From Streptomyces antioxidans (GTDB lineage: Bacteria > Actinomycetota > Actinomycetes > Streptomycetales > Streptomycetaceae): 64,000 nt of DNA. Under the pieces are notes generated by a model that saw only the letters and a program-made list of their open reading frames with translations, had not been told where the DNA came from and ran no database searches. Location: contig NZ_LAKD02000058.1 in assembly GCF_000968685.2 (NCBI RefSeq), positions 62,001 to 126,000 of the forward strand, read 5' to 3'. A program made the translations under genes and the position numbers. Below are positions 43,243 through 53,562 of this stretch, piece by piece. How positions within the stretch are numbered: position 1 is the first letter of the stretch; the number at the start of each line of letters is the position of its first letter.

Positions 43243-43290
43243 GGCCGTCCGCGGCACAGGGCTCCCAGGACCCCGGCGCCGCGGACGGCC
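43243..43290. terminator. Hairpin between convergent methyltransferase and PTH2 genes
   Basis: A perfect 13-bp inverted repeat, GGCCGTCCGCGGC (43243-43255) with its complement (43278-43290), has a 22-base loop. It fills the gap between the two convergent stops and directly abuts the PTH2 stop codon. Confidence 0.7.
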
Positions 43291-44136
43291 TTACCGTCGC
43301 CGCAGCGCCGGGTGGTCCGCGACGACCGTGCAGGATCCCGGCGCGATCTCGGTGTACCCCGCGTCGCGCACCACCGGCAGCCCGCCCGCGGTGAGCTCGT
43401 CCCACCGCTCGGCCGACGCCGTGCGCACCGCCAGCGGGAACCCGGCCTCGCGCCAGGCCGCCCGCGCCGCGTTGTCCAGCTCCCACCAGGCCAGCTGGGC
43501 GCCGTGCCCGGCCTGGGCCATCGCCTTGCCCGCCGACATCTCCACATGGGGGCTCAGCCACAGCACCGGACCGGTGGGGTCGGGGGCGGACGGCGGCTCG
43601 GGGTCGTCCAGGTCGGTGCCGGAGACCTGGAGCTTGGCCAGTTCCTTGGGCCAGCCGTCCAGCGGCACCGGCGGGAACACCCGCACCTCGGCGGCCACCG
43701 ACGAAGCCCCGTCCCCGGCCTCATGCCCGTCCTCGGCCGGGGCCGGGGTGGGCGCCCGGCCCGTGACCGTGATGCCCGGCAGCCCGGCCGCGCGCCGCCA
43801 CTCCGCGCCGCGCGCCCGCCGTACGACCTTGCGGATCCGGGCGTCCTGCCAGTCCCGTACGGCCTGGGCCCACTCGCCGTCGGTGGCCGTCGCCCGCTCG
43901 TCCGACAGCAGCGCCAACACCGCGCGCGCCGCCGTCTCCAGGGCGTCCGTACGCGCCGGGGGCGCGGCCTTCTCGATCCGGACCACCAGGGGCAGGACGA
44001 ACTGCGGCGCGGCGTCCCGGTCGGTCTCGGCGTGCCGGAAGGGGCTGCTGCGGGCACCGGATCCGGCGCTCCGCTGAGCGGTGGTCTGGATGCCGGTCTG
44101 GGTGTCGGTCTCGGTATCGGCGTCGGTGCTGGTCAC
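43291..44136 (-). CDS. Peptidyl-tRNA hydrolase 2 (PTH2) family protein
   Basis: 281 residues. The C-terminal PTH2-like domain shows SPHVEMSAGKAMAQAGHGAQ, GFPLAVRTAS and VRDAGYTEIAPGSCTVVA, which match the archaeal/eukaryal-type peptidyl-tRNA hydrolase core. The N-terminal half is actinobacteria-specific: QFVLPLVVRIEK, then helical AVRDWQDARIRKVVRRARG. The first 30 residues are a Thr/Asp repeat (TDADTETDTQTG). The start is GTG/ATG at 44136. It probably recycles peptidyl-tRNA or hydrolyses related substrates. Confidence 0.82.
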   Translation of the reverse strand: MTSTDADTETDTQTGIQTTAQRSAGSGARSSPFRHAETDRDAAPQFVLPLVVRIEKAAPPARTDALETAARAVLALLSDERATATDGEWAQAVRDWQDARIRKVVRRARGAEWRRAAGLPGITVTGRAPTPAPAEDGHEAGDGASSVAAEVRVFPPVPLDGWPKELAKLQVSGTDLDDPEPPSAPDPTGPVLWLSPHVEMSAGKAMAQAGHGAQLAWWELDNAARAAWREAGFPLAVRTASAERWDELTAGGLPVVRDAGYTEIAPGSCTVVADHPALRRR

Positions 44137-44285
44137 GCGCCCAGTGTGCCAGCACCGACGCCTGTCCCTGCTGCCCCTGGCCCTGACCGGCGCGGTCGCC
44201 GCCGGGGCGACCGCGCCGGCCTGCGCGCTGAGCTCCCGCCGGTCATGGGGCGGTCCTGGGGTTCGGCGGACATAGGGTTCGGGTC

Positions 44286-44438
44286 ATGGACGACCGTACG
44301 GACCTCCCCGAGGGCCCGCCGTACGCCGACTGCGTGCAGTGCGGCGAGCCCACCGAGCACCCCGCCACCCGCCCCGGGGCGACGCTGTGCCCCCTCTGCG
44401 AATGGCAAGAGGCCCAACGCACCGCCTGTTCCGGCTGA
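44286..44438 (+). CDS. 50-residue zinc-ribbon-like protein
   Basis: An ATG at 44286 opens a 50-residue frame ending at TGA 44436-44438. Two Cys-x2-Cys pairs (C16/C19 in DCVQCGE and C35/C38 in LCPLCEW), 15 residues apart, form a compact zinc ribbon, and a further Cys48 lies near the end. The first 14 residues are acidic and Pro-rich. It lies between the divergent PTH2 gene and the convergent phoX gene. The function is unknown; it could be a small nucleic-acid-binding or scaffold protein. Confidence 0.6.
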   Translation: MDDRTDLPEGPPYADCVQCGEPTEHPATRPGATLCPLCEWQEAQRTACSG

Positions 44439-44464
44439 ATCCGCCGTGCCTCGCCGGACAGGCG

Positions 44465-45859
44465 CTAGTGACGCCAGGGTCCCGTTACGGCGAACGTCGT
44501 GCCCGGGGTGTAGCAGTTCACGTACATCGTGCGGCCGTCCGGGGCGAAGGTGACGCCCGCGAACTCACCCCACTCCGGCTTCTCCGGTGTGCCGATGTTC
44601 TGCTGGCCCCGGGCCATCGCGTAGACCTCGCCGCGCCGGGTCACCCCGAAGACATGCTGCGCGCCGTTGCCGTCCTCGCAGACCATCAGGCCGCCGCTGG
44701 GGGCGAGGGTGATGTTGTCGGGGGACTCGCCGGGGAGCTGGACATCCGTCTCGGGGCCGAAGACGATCACCAGTGTGAGGCGGCTCCGGGCGGGGTCATA
44801 GCGCCAGATCTGGCCGAAGTGGTCGGCCGCCGAGCCCTCCGCGCTCTTGGCGAAGCTGGAGACGAAGTAGACCGAGGTACCGCCCCAGTAACACCCCTCC
44901 AGCTTCTGGGCGTGGGTGATGCCCCCGGGGCCGAAGTCCTGGAAGCGGATGGGGGTTTGGCGGGCGAGCGGGTCGGGGACGTCCACCCACTCGACGCGGT
45001 CGAAAGTGGTGCCCGGCTCCTGGATGGTGGACAGATCGGGCACCCCCGGCACCCGCAGCGCCTGCAGCTCCCCGCCCGCGCGCAGCGAGCCGATGCCGCC
45101 GAGCGGCTTCTTCGGCCGGAAGCGGTAGAAGAGCCCGAAGGGCTTGTCGAAGGCGTCCTCGGTCTCGTAGATGACGCCGCTGCGCGGATCGACCGCGATG
45201 GCCTCGTGCTGGAAGCGGCCCATGGCGGTGAGCGGCACGGCGCCGGTGCGGCGCGGATCGTAGGGGTCGACCTCGAAGATGAAGCCGTGGTCCTTGGTGT
45301 AGCCGTTGGTACCGGCCAGGTCCTCGGTTTCCTCGCAGGTCAGCCAGGTGTGCCAGGGGGTGGGGCCGCCCGCGCAGTTGACCGCGGTGCCCGCGATGGC
45401 CACCCGCTCGGACAGCACGTGGTTGCCGGAGCCGAGCTCCAGGGCGGTGCAGCCGCCCAGGCCCATCGGGTCGTAGGTGAGGCCGTTCACGGCGGGGACG
45501 CGGATCGCGGCGTCGTTACGGTTCTCATGGTTGCGGACCAGATGCGTCCGGCCGCGGTGGCGGCCGGACCGGCCCGGGAACGCGGCCATGCCGTCGCAGT
45601 GGCTGGGGACCTTGCCCTCGCCCGACCGGAGTTCGTCGCCCTCGCGCGAGAGCACCCGGTAGCGGAAACCCTCCGGGAGGTCGAGCAGTCCGTCGGGGTC
45701 GGGGACCAGGGGGCCGTAGCCGTCCCGGCCGAGCGGTGGGGAATCCGGTTCGGCGGCCGCGGCCGTTCCGGCGAAGAGCTCGGAGACGCTGCCGGTGAAG
45801 GCGATGGCGGCACCCAGCGCGCCGGTGCGGCCGAGAAGCTGACGTCGTGTCGCTGACAT
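44465..45859 (-). CDS. PhoX-family (DUF839) secreted phosphatase-like protein, Tat-exported
   Basis: 464 residues. A twin-arginine signal (SATRRQLLGRTGALGAAIAF) is followed by the DUF839 beta-propeller fold: RNHENRNDAA, TWLTCEETEDL, GFIFEVDPYDP, FGQIWRYDPA, PDNITLAPSGGLMVCED and TMYVNCYTPG. The Glu and Asp residues in these stretches are those expected for Ca/Fe binding in PhoX phosphatases. The ATG at 45859, with GGGAG upstream, is chosen so that the RR pair lies near the N-terminus. Phosphatase activity is inferred from the family; some members have no proven activity. Confidence 0.88.
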   Translation of the reverse strand: MSATRRQLLGRTGALGAAIAFTGSVSELFAGTAAAAEPDSPPLGRDGYGPLVPDPDGLLDLPEGFRYRVLSREGDELRSGEGKVPSHCDGMAAFPGRSGRHRGRTHLVRNHENRNDAAIRVPAVNGLTYDPMGLGGCTALELGSGNHVLSERVAIAGTAVNCAGGPTPWHTWLTCEETEDLAGTNGYTKDHGFIFEVDPYDPRRTGAVPLTAMGRFQHEAIAVDPRSGVIYETEDAFDKPFGLFYRFRPKKPLGGIGSLRAGGELQALRVPGVPDLSTIQEPGTTFDRVEWVDVPDPLARQTPIRFQDFGPGGITHAQKLEGCYWGGTSVYFVSSFAKSAEGSAADHFGQIWRYDPARSRLTLVIVFGPETDVQLPGESPDNITLAPSGGLMVCEDGNGAQHVFGVTRRGEVYAMARGQQNIGTPEKPEWGEFAGVTFAPDGRTMYVNCYTPGTTFAVTGPWRH

Positions 45860-45989
45860 GCGGTAACTCCCTGCTGGCGGACAGAGAAGATGACCGGATG
45901 TGTGTATCACGTGCGCGGGTGCGCGGGAACCTTTCGATCAGCGATGCGCGGAACCGGTTCGATCAGCGGTGTGCGGGGAGCCGCCCCGA

Positions 45990-47132
45990 TCAGTGCTCGT
46001 CCGACGCGTCGGCCAGCCCCTTCGCGTCCCGGGCCAGCGCGGTGAGCCGGGATATCGCCCGGAAGTACTTCTTCCGGTAGCCGCCGCTCAGCATCTCCTC
46101 GCTGAAGAGCCGGTCGAACGGCACCCCGGAGGCCAGCACCGGCACCTCGCGGTCGTAGAGCCGGTCCGCCAGCACCACCAGCCGCAGCGCGGTCGACTGG
46201 TCGGGGACCGGGGCGACCCCGGTCAGGCAGACGGCCTGGACGCCGTCGCACATCGCGCCGTAGCGGCTCGGATGCACCCGGGAGAGGTGGTCCAGCAGGG
46301 CGGGGAAGTCGTCCAGGGAGGCGCCGGGGACGCGGTGCGCGGCCCGGGCGACCGTCTCGTCGGAGTGCGGGGGCGGGGCCGCGGGCAGACCGCGGTGGCG
46401 GTAGTCCTCACCGTCGATGCGCAGCGTACGGAAGCGGGCGGACAGCCCCTGTATCTCGCGCAGGAAGTCGGCCGCGGCGAACCGGCCCTCGCCCAGCTTG
46501 CCGGGCAGCGTATTGGACGTCGCGGCGAGCCCCACGCCCGCCTCGACCAGCTTGCCCAGCAGCGTGGAGACCAGCACGGTGTCGCCCGGGTCGTCCAGCT
46601 CGAACTCGTCGATGCACAGCAGCCGGTGCCCGCTCAGGGTCTTCACGGTCTGCTGGAAGCCGAGCGCGCCGACCAGGTTCGTCAGCTCCACGAAGGTGCC
46701 GAACGCCTTCAGCTCGGGGGCGGCCGGGGTGGCGTGCCACAAGGAGGCCAGCAGATGGGTCTTGCCGACGCCGTAGCCGCCGTCGAGGTACATCCCGCGT
46801 GGGCCGGAGCTCGCGGCGGGCTTGGCCTCCCGGCGGAACCGGTGCCTCCGGCGCCCGCCCTTCGCGTCCGCGCCGCCGCCGAGCCGTGCGGCGAAGGCTC
46901 TCAGCGCCTCGACCGCCTCGGCCTGGCTGGGCTGGCCGGGGTCGGTGAGGTAGTTGTCGAAGCTCACGGTGGCGAAGCGGGGCGGCGGCACCATCTCGGC
47001 GACCAGACGCTCCGCCGGAACCCGCGGCGCACGGGCGGTGAGGGCCGCGGGGGCTTCGGCGGCTTCAGTGGCTTCCCTGGCTTCGGCGGCTGTGCGGCCT
47101 GCCGAGCCGGATGCGGTGGTTGGTGCAGACAC
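45990..47132 (-). CDS. zapE: Cell division ATPase ZapE (AFG1-like)
   Basis: 380 residues. The AAA+-type ATPase has Walker A GGYGVGKTHLLASLW, Walker B LLCIDEFELDDPGD and sensor-like LAATSNTLPGKLGEGRF. The N-terminal region FATVSFDNYLTDPGQPSQAEAV is typical of actinobacterial ZapE. It is thought to act with the Z ring or, like yeast Afg1, on membrane protein turnover. The start is uncertain: GTG 47132 is used because an extension beyond would overlap the divergent RibD-like gene. The N-terminus is an Ala/Glu/Thr repeat. Confidence 0.88.
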   Translation of the reverse strand: MSAPTTASGSAGRTAAEAREATEAAEAPAALTARAPRVPAERLVAEMVPPPRFATVSFDNYLTDPGQPSQAEAVEALRAFAARLGGGADAKGGRRRHRFRREAKPAASSGPRGMYLDGGYGVGKTHLLASLWHATPAAPELKAFGTFVELTNLVGALGFQQTVKTLSGHRLLCIDEFELDDPGDTVLVSTLLGKLVEAGVGLAATSNTLPGKLGEGRFAAADFLREIQGLSARFRTLRIDGEDYRHRGLPAAPPPHSDETVARAAHRVPGASLDDFPALLDHLSRVHPSRYGAMCDGVQAVCLTGVAPVPDQSTALRLVVLADRLYDREVPVLASGVPFDRLFSEEMLSGGYRKKYFRAISRLTALARDAKGLADASDEH

Positions 47133-47199
47133 GGATGTCCAGGGTAGTCGCTCTTCACCCGACCACTGTCCGAGAGGGAGGCATGTCACACTGCGGCCT

Positions 47200-48120
47200 A
47201 TGCGACGCCTGTTCCCCGTTCCTGTCCCCGCGCCTGCCGAAACACTCGCCAAAACGCCTGCTGAAACGTCTGCCGAAGGGTCTGGCGCGACGCCTGCAGA
47301 AACGTCCGTCGAAACGCCGGTCGAAACGTCCGCCGCGACGCCTGCGGGCATTTCCGCCGAAACGACCGTCGGCGAGGACCGCGAATGGGCCCTTGGGGAA
47401 CTGGCGGACGCCTATGCGTATCCGGAGCCGCCGCACGGCCCCTCCGGCGCCTATCTGCGGGCCAACATGGTGTCCTCGCTGGACGGGGCGGCCCATCACG
47501 ACGGCCGGTCGAAGGCCCTGTCCTCCGACGCGGACATGCGGATCTTCGGGGTGCTGCGCGGGCTCGCCGACGCCGTCGTCGTGGGCGCGGAGACCGTGCG
47601 CCGCGAGGGCTACCGCCCGGCGCGCGCCCGGGAGGCGTTCGCCGAGCGGCGGGCGGCGCTCGGCCAGTCGCCCGCGCCCGCGATCGCCGTCGTGAGCGCG
47701 AGCCTGGACCTGGACTTCACCCAGCCGCTGTTCACCGAGCCACTGGTCCCGACGATCGTGATTACGGGCGCGACGGCCGGGGAGGAGCGGATCGAGGCGG
47801 CCCGCGCGGCGGGGACCGAGGTGGTCTTCGCCGGGTCGGGACCCTCGGGGCGGGTGGACGCGGCGGCGATCGTGACCGCGCTCGCGGAGCTCGGCCACAC
47901 CCGGCTGCTCACCGAGGGCGGCCCCACGCTGCTGGCGGAGTTCGCGGCGGCCGGGGTGTTGGACGAGCTGTGTCTGGCGGTGGCCCCCCTGGTCACCGCG
48001 GGCGACGCGAAGCGGATCACGAACGGTCCCGTACTGGGGGAACCGGAACGCTTCACTCTCGCTTCTGTTCTGGAGGAAGCCGGGTTTCTTTTCACCCGCT
48101 ACCGTCGGATTTACCAATAA
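47200..48120 (+). CDS. RibD C-terminal-domain pyrimidine reductase family protein
   Basis: 306 residues with an NADPH-dependent reductase fold related to the C-terminal half of RibD: LRANMVSSLDGAAHHDGRS, VVVGAETVRREGY, TRLLTEGGPTLLAEF and LDELCLAVAPLV. It lacks the deaminase half. It could act in riboflavin or related pteridine metabolism, but no rib gene is adjacent. The start MRRLFPV is the family's usual N-terminus. Between it and the conserved DREWALGELADAYAYP lies an expanded Ala/Glu/Thr/Ser block (residues 12-56), apparently from repeat growth. It is divergent from zapE. Confidence 0.85.
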   Translation: MRRLFPVPVPAPAETLAKTPAETSAEGSGATPAETSVETPVETSAATPAGISAETTVGEDREWALGELADAYAYPEPPHGPSGAYLRANMVSSLDGAAHHDGRSKALSSDADMRIFGVLRGLADAVVVGAETVRREGYRPARAREAFAERRAALGQSPAPAIAVVSASLDLDFTQPLFTEPLVPTIVITGATAGEERIEAARAAGTEVVFAGSGPSGRVDAAAIVTALAELGHTRLLTEGGPTLLAEFAAAGVLDELCLAVAPLVTAGDAKRITNGPVLGEPERFTLASVLEEAGFLFTRYRRIYQ

Positions 48121-48177
48121 CTCATAAAAACATCCGTAAACCCGTGAATGGGATCGCGAAGGAGAAGGGCATCCGCC

Positions 48178-48672
48178 GTGTTCACGAGCGTATTGATGAT
48201 TGAGAAGCCCCTGACCCCCGCCGACGTGGAATTCGTCACCACCCTGCACGGCGGTGACCCGGTCTCCTTCGTCGTCCTGATGCAGCCGAGGGGCAGTAAG
48301 GACCGGCTGCTGCGCGCGATCGACGACATCGCCCTCGGCGAGCTGGAGCAGGCCGCCCAGGAGGGGGAGGAGCCGGAGGGCAAGGAGGCGCTGGAGCCCG
48401 CCGAGCGGGCGCTGAACCACTCGGTGGCGGCGCTCGAGGCGGCCGGGAGCCGGGCCCGGGGCCATGTCGTCCAGCGCCGCCCGCTGGAGGTGCTGCGCGG
48501 TGTGGTCGAGGAGACCCAGGCCGACGAGGTGATCGTGCTCACCGCGCCGCACTTCGTGGAGGAGTTCTTCCACCGGGACTGGGCCTCGCGGGCGCGCCAC
48601 AAGGTGGGGGTCCCGGTGCTGAAGCTCTTCGCCCACGCGGTGGACGAGGACCAGCCCTCAGCGGGCGGCTGA
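48178..48672 (+). CDS. Conserved hypothetical protein, UspA-like fold suggested
   Basis: 164 residues from GTG 48178, with AAGGAGAAGG about 10 bases upstream. The alternation of short strands (FTSVLMIEKP, VSFVVLMQP, ARGHVVQRRPLEVL, ADEVIVLTAPHFVEEFF) and helices resembles a universal-stress-protein-like alpha/beta fold, with an acidic helical insert (QAAQEGEEPEGKEALEPAER). There is no ATP-binding G-2x-G-9x-G motif. It is conserved in actinobacteria to my knowledge, sometimes under unrelated names. It lies 57 bases after the RibD-like gene, so may be co-transcribed. Confidence 0.72.
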   Translation: MFTSVLMIEKPLTPADVEFVTTLHGGDPVSFVVLMQPRGSKDRLLRAIDDIALGELEQAAQEGEEPEGKEALEPAERALNHSVAALEAAGSRARGHVVQRRPLEVLRGVVEETQADEVIVLTAPHFVEEFFHRDWASRARHKVGVPVLKLFAHAVDEDQPSAGG

Positions 48673-48722
48673 GCCCAGGCCCGGCGGGCTGAGCCCAGGC
48701 CCGGCGGCTGGGCTCAGCCGCC
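48664..48722. terminator. Repeat-containing terminator with alternative hairpins
   Basis: A perfect 15-bp inverted repeat (48664-48678 with 48708-48722) includes the TGA of the upstream gene in its 5' arm. A second direct copy of GGCTGAGCCCAGGCCCGGCG within the loop offers an alternative pairing with the same 3' arm and a shorter loop. It separates this gene from murC. Confidence 0.65.
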
Positions 48723-48850
48723 CGGCCGCCCGGCCCCCGGCCCCGGCCATCGGCTGGGCCCCAGCCCCCGCGGCCATCGGCGGCCGCGGGCCGCCGGGGG
48801 TGCGAGAATCGGGCCGACAGGACACACCGCGAACCAGGGGAGACCCGTAC

Positions 48851-50281
<1,431 letters not shown>

Positions 50282-50295
50282 GGAGGTCCGTCCCC

Positions 50296-50703
50296 ATGGC
50301 GTACGAGATCGACAAGCCGGAGGAGCAGTGGCGCGCGGAGCTGACTCCGCAGGAGTACCACGTACTGCGGGAGGCCGGTACCGAGCGTGCCTTCACCGGT
50401 GAGTACACCGACAGCAAGACGGTCGGTGTCTACTCCTGCCGGGCGTGCGGGGCGGAGCTCTTCCGCTCGGAGACCAAGTTCGAGAGCCATTGCGGCTGGC
50501 CGTCGTTCTACGACCCGGCGGACAGCTCGGCCGTCGAACTGATCGAGGACCGCTCGCACGGCATGGTCCGCACCGAGGTGCGGTGCACCCGCTGTGGCTC
50601 GCATCTGGGCCATGTCTTCTCGGGTGAGGGCTATCCCACCCCGACCGACCAGCGGTACTGCATCAACTCCATCTCGCTGCGGCTGACCCCCGAGGAGAGC
50701 TGA
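50296..50703 (+). CDS. msrB: Peptide-methionine (R)-S-oxide reductase
   Basis: 135 residues, the normal length. Two zinc-binding CxxC pairs (YSCRACGAEL and VRCTRCGSHLGHVF), the substrate-binding HCGWPSFYDP and the catalytic Cys in QRYCINSISL are all present. It reduces the R form of methionine sulfoxide in proteins. It begins with GAGGAGGTCC upstream, 14 bases after murC, so it is probably co-transcribed. It ends 25 bases from the convergent treZ. Confidence 0.97.
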   Translation: MAYEIDKPEEQWRAELTPQEYHVLREAGTERAFTGEYTDSKTVGVYSCRACGAELFRSETKFESHCGWPSFYDPADSSAVELIEDRSHGMVRTEVRCTRCGSHLGHVFSGEGYPTPTDQRYCINSISLRLTPEES

Positions 50704-50728
50704 GCCTCAGGCTGAGCCTCAGGGCTCA

Positions 50729-52486
50729 TCACCGTGAGCCGCAGCGCAGCACGGCGGCGGTCTCGGGCGGCAGCCTCAGCATGCCGTCCGGGCCCGGCAG
50801 CTCGACCCGCCGCCAGGCGGCCACCACCTCGGCGACCTCGCCGGTCCGGGGCCCGAGCCAGGTCTTGACCGGCCGGTCGCAGGGGTTGAGCAGGACCCGC
50901 AGCGGGCCGCGCTGAAAGCTGAAGCAGCCGTCCGAACCGGAGGACAGGCCGGTATACGACCAGGTGGGGTCGGTCAGGGCCGGTTCGCTGCGGCGCAGCG
51001 CGATCAGCCGGCGGTACCAGTCGAGCAGCGCCCGGTGCGGCTCCCGCTCCGGCTCCCGCCAGTCGAGGCAGGACCGCAGCCGGGTGGCCGGGTCCTGGGG
51101 GTCGGGCACGTCCCCCTCCGCCCAGCCGTGGGCGGCGAACTCGCGGCGGCGGCCGGAGCGCACCGCCTCGGCCAGCTCCGGGTCCTGGTGGTCGGTGAAG
51201 TACTGCCAGGGTGTGCGGGCGCCCCACTCCTCACCCATGAAGAGCATGGGGGTGAAGGGCGCGCACAGCACCACGGCCGCCGCGCAGGCCAGCAGCCCGG
51301 GGGAGAGCCGGGCGGAGAGCCGGTCACCGACCGCGCGGTTGCCCACCTGGTCATGGGTCTGGGCGTAGCCGAGCAGCCGGTACGCGGGGGTGGTGTGGGT
51401 GTTCAGCGGACTGCCGTGGCGGCGGCCCCGGAACGCCGAATGGGCGCCGTCGTGGAAGAAGCCGCCCATCAGCGTCTTGACCAGGGCCCCGGGCCCCTCG
51501 GCCGCGAAGTCGGCGTAGTAGCCCTGCCGCTCACCGGTGAGAAAGGTGTGCAGGGCGTGATGGAAGTCGTCGTTCCACTGCGCGTGCAGACCGTGGCCGC
51601 CCGCCTCGCGCGGGGCGGTGGTGCGCGGATCGTTGAGATCGGACTCGCCGATCAGGAACAGCGGACGGCCGGTGCGGGCGGCCAGCGCGTCCACGGCGGC
51701 CGACAGCTCGGCCAGGAAGTGCCGGGCCCGGGTGTCGCGCAGCGCGTGGACGGCGTCCAGCCGCAGCCCGTCGAGGCGGAAGTCGCGCAGCCAGGCGAGC
51801 GCGCTGCCGATGAAGTACGCGCGCACCTCGTCCGAGCCGGGTGCGTCGAGGTTGACCGCCGCGCCCCACGGGGTGTGGTGGGTGTCGGTGAAGTACGGGC
51901 CGAAGGCCGGGAGGTGGTTTCCGGAGGGGCCCAGATGGTTGTGGACCACATCGAGGACCACGCCGAGGCCGTGCCCGTGCGCGGCGTCCACGAAGCGCGC
52001 CAGCCCCTCCGGCCCGCCGTACGGCTCGTGCACCGCCCAGGGCGCCACGCCGTCGTACCCCCAGCCGTGGGTGCCGGGGAACGGGCAGACGGGCATCAGC
52101 TGCACATGGGTGATGCCCAACCCGGCCAGGTGCGGCAGCTGTTCGGCCGCCGCGTCGAAGGTGCCCTCATGGGTGAAGGTGCCGATGTGCAGCTCGTAGA
52201 GGACCGCGCCGGGCAGCGGCCGCCCGAACCACTCCCGCTCCCAGCGGAAGCGGGAGTGGTCGACCACCGCGCTCAGCCCCTCCGGGCCGTCCGGCTGGCG
52301 GCGGGAGCGCGGATCGGGGAGCGGCGGGCCGCCGTCGAGCGCGAAGCCGTACCGCGTGCCGGGCCCGGCCCCGGCCACGGCCCGCCACCACCCGGGGCGG
52401 CCCGGGTCGGGCTCCATGGGGCGGTCCCGCCCGTCCACATGGAGCCCGACCCGCTCGGCGTGCGGCGCCCACACCTCGAACAGCAC
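50729..52486 (-). CDS. treZ: Malto-oligosyltrehalose trehalohydrolase
   Basis: 585 residues. The N-terminal CBM48-like domain (VLFEVWAPHAERVGLHVDG) is followed by the GH13 barrel: VVLDVVHNHLGPSG, the nucleophile Asp in FRLDGLRLDAVHAL, acid/base Glu in FLIGESDLNDPR, and QTHDQVGNRA. It releases trehalose from maltooligosyl-trehalose made by TreY, encoded two genes upstream. The GTG at 52486 is chosen because AGGAGAGG lies just before it and the family begins with FEVWAP. It is the last gene of a same-strand series with glgX, treY and GNAT. Confidence 0.93.
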   Translation of the reverse strand: MLFEVWAPHAERVGLHVDGRDRPMEPDPGRPGWWRAVAGAGPGTRYGFALDGGPPLPDPRSRRQPDGPEGLSAVVDHSRFRWEREWFGRPLPGAVLYELHIGTFTHEGTFDAAAEQLPHLAGLGITHVQLMPVCPFPGTHGWGYDGVAPWAVHEPYGGPEGLARFVDAAHGHGLGVVLDVVHNHLGPSGNHLPAFGPYFTDTHHTPWGAAVNLDAPGSDEVRAYFIGSALAWLRDFRLDGLRLDAVHALRDTRARHFLAELSAAVDALAARTGRPLFLIGESDLNDPRTTAPREAGGHGLHAQWNDDFHHALHTFLTGERQGYYADFAAEGPGALVKTLMGGFFHDGAHSAFRGRRHGSPLNTHTTPAYRLLGYAQTHDQVGNRAVGDRLSARLSPGLLACAAAVVLCAPFTPMLFMGEEWGARTPWQYFTDHQDPELAEAVRSGRRREFAAHGWAEGDVPDPQDPATRLRSCLDWREPEREPHRALLDWYRRLIALRRSEPALTDPTWSYTGLSSGSDGCFSFQRGPLRVLLNPCDRPVKTWLGPRTGEVAEVVAAWRRVELPGPDGMLRLPPETAAVLRCGSR

Positions 52487-52577
52487 TGGCCTCTCCTCAC
52501 CTCGGCACCTCGACCTGACTACGGTCCCCGACCATGCTGCGGGACGCGGCGCCGGCGGCGCAGCAGGGCGACATCGG

Positions 52578-53486
52578 TCAGACGAGGTCGATGCGCTCCT
52601 GGGTGACGGGATACCCCGCCCTGGCGAAGTGCGCGGCCATGGGGAGGTTGGGCTGGTCGGTCGCCGCCGCGATCGTCGTGGCGCCCCGTTCCACCAGATC
52701 GTGGGTGCACTCCACGAGCAGGTCGTACGCATAGCCGTGGCCGCGCTGCTCGGCGACGACCCCGATATAGCCCACGCACGGGCCGTTGGGGTTGTGCGCG
52801 GGCACCTGGATGCCCACCAGCTCGCCCCCGGGCGTCCACGCCAGCCGCCACCACTCGCGCGGCGACGGGCACCAGGAGAGGAAGTCCATCAGCTCCCGCA
52901 CCGCGGCGTCGACCCCTCCTCGTTCGCTGGCGCGCCGGTCGTGGGCGTCGAGCGACCCCGGCATGATGCGGCGCAGCACCTCCTCGACCGCCGCGTCATC
53001 GGGCTCCGGCCGGAACTCCAGCCGCCCCGGGCGGGCGGGCAGTCCGCACTCCGGCGTCCACTCGTAGCGGTAGCGCTCGACCAGGGGCTCGAGCCCGCCC
53101 GCCACGGCGGCGTCGATACGGGCCCGGGCGGCGGCCCGCACCTCGGGCCGATCGCGCCAGCCGGGCGGGGCCAGCAGGGAGTACTCGGTGCGCAGCGGTG
53201 CGGTGCGCAGCAGTTCGGCGGCGGCGTCGGCCTCGCCCTCGGCGAAGTCGAACCAGTCCAGGGCGATGGGCGCGGAGTCCTCCGGCCCGGCCCACCACGC
53301 GGCGCGGGCCACGACCCGCCCCGCGCGCAGCGCCACCCAGGTCCAGTCGGGGCGGTACTCGCCGCCCTGGCCGACGGTGGCGTAGGTGTGGCCGAGGATG
53401 GCACGGCCGACGAGCGGGGGCACCCGCAGGTCATGGAACAGCTGGGCGTCGCCCTCGGTGAGGGGACGGATGACCAGATCGGTCAT
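52578..53486 (-). CDS. GNAT-family N-acetyltransferase
   Basis: 302 residues. The C-terminal GNAT domain shows GELVGIQVPAHNPNGPCVGY, then the acetyl-CoA loop VVAEQRGHGYAYDLL and NLPMAAHFARAGY. The N-terminal half (residues 1-150) looks like a degenerate second GNAT-like fold. The ATG at 53486 has GGAAGGA upstream; a longer in-frame reading goes into the treY side and is not supported. It sits between treY and treZ but has no evident link to trehalose. A 19-residue upstream frame may regulate it. Confidence 0.85.
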   Translation of the reverse strand: MTDLVIRPLTEGDAQLFHDLRVPPLVGRAILGHTYATVGQGGEYRPDWTWVALRAGRVVARAAWWAGPEDSAPIALDWFDFAEGEADAAAELLRTAPLRTEYSLLAPPGWRDRPEVRAAARARIDAAVAGGLEPLVERYRYEWTPECGLPARPGRLEFRPEPDDAAVEEVLRRIMPGSLDAHDRRASERGGVDAAVRELMDFLSWCPSPREWWRLAWTPGGELVGIQVPAHNPNGPCVGYIGVVAEQRGHGYAYDLLVECTHDLVERGATTIAAATDQPNLPMAAHFARAGYPVTQERIDLV

Positions 53487-53562
53487 GGAGTTCCTTCCAG
53501 GAGAGTGATGCGCTCCCGGTCGGATGTCTGATTCGGCGGGTGCCTGAGCGGCAGTTGCGTGA

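Noticed and set aside
44081..44275. Possible short secreted protein (LPLALTGAVAAGATAPACAL)
   Set aside because: Looks like a signal peptide by composition, but overlaps the PTH2 start, lacks a ribosome binding site and has no mature domain.
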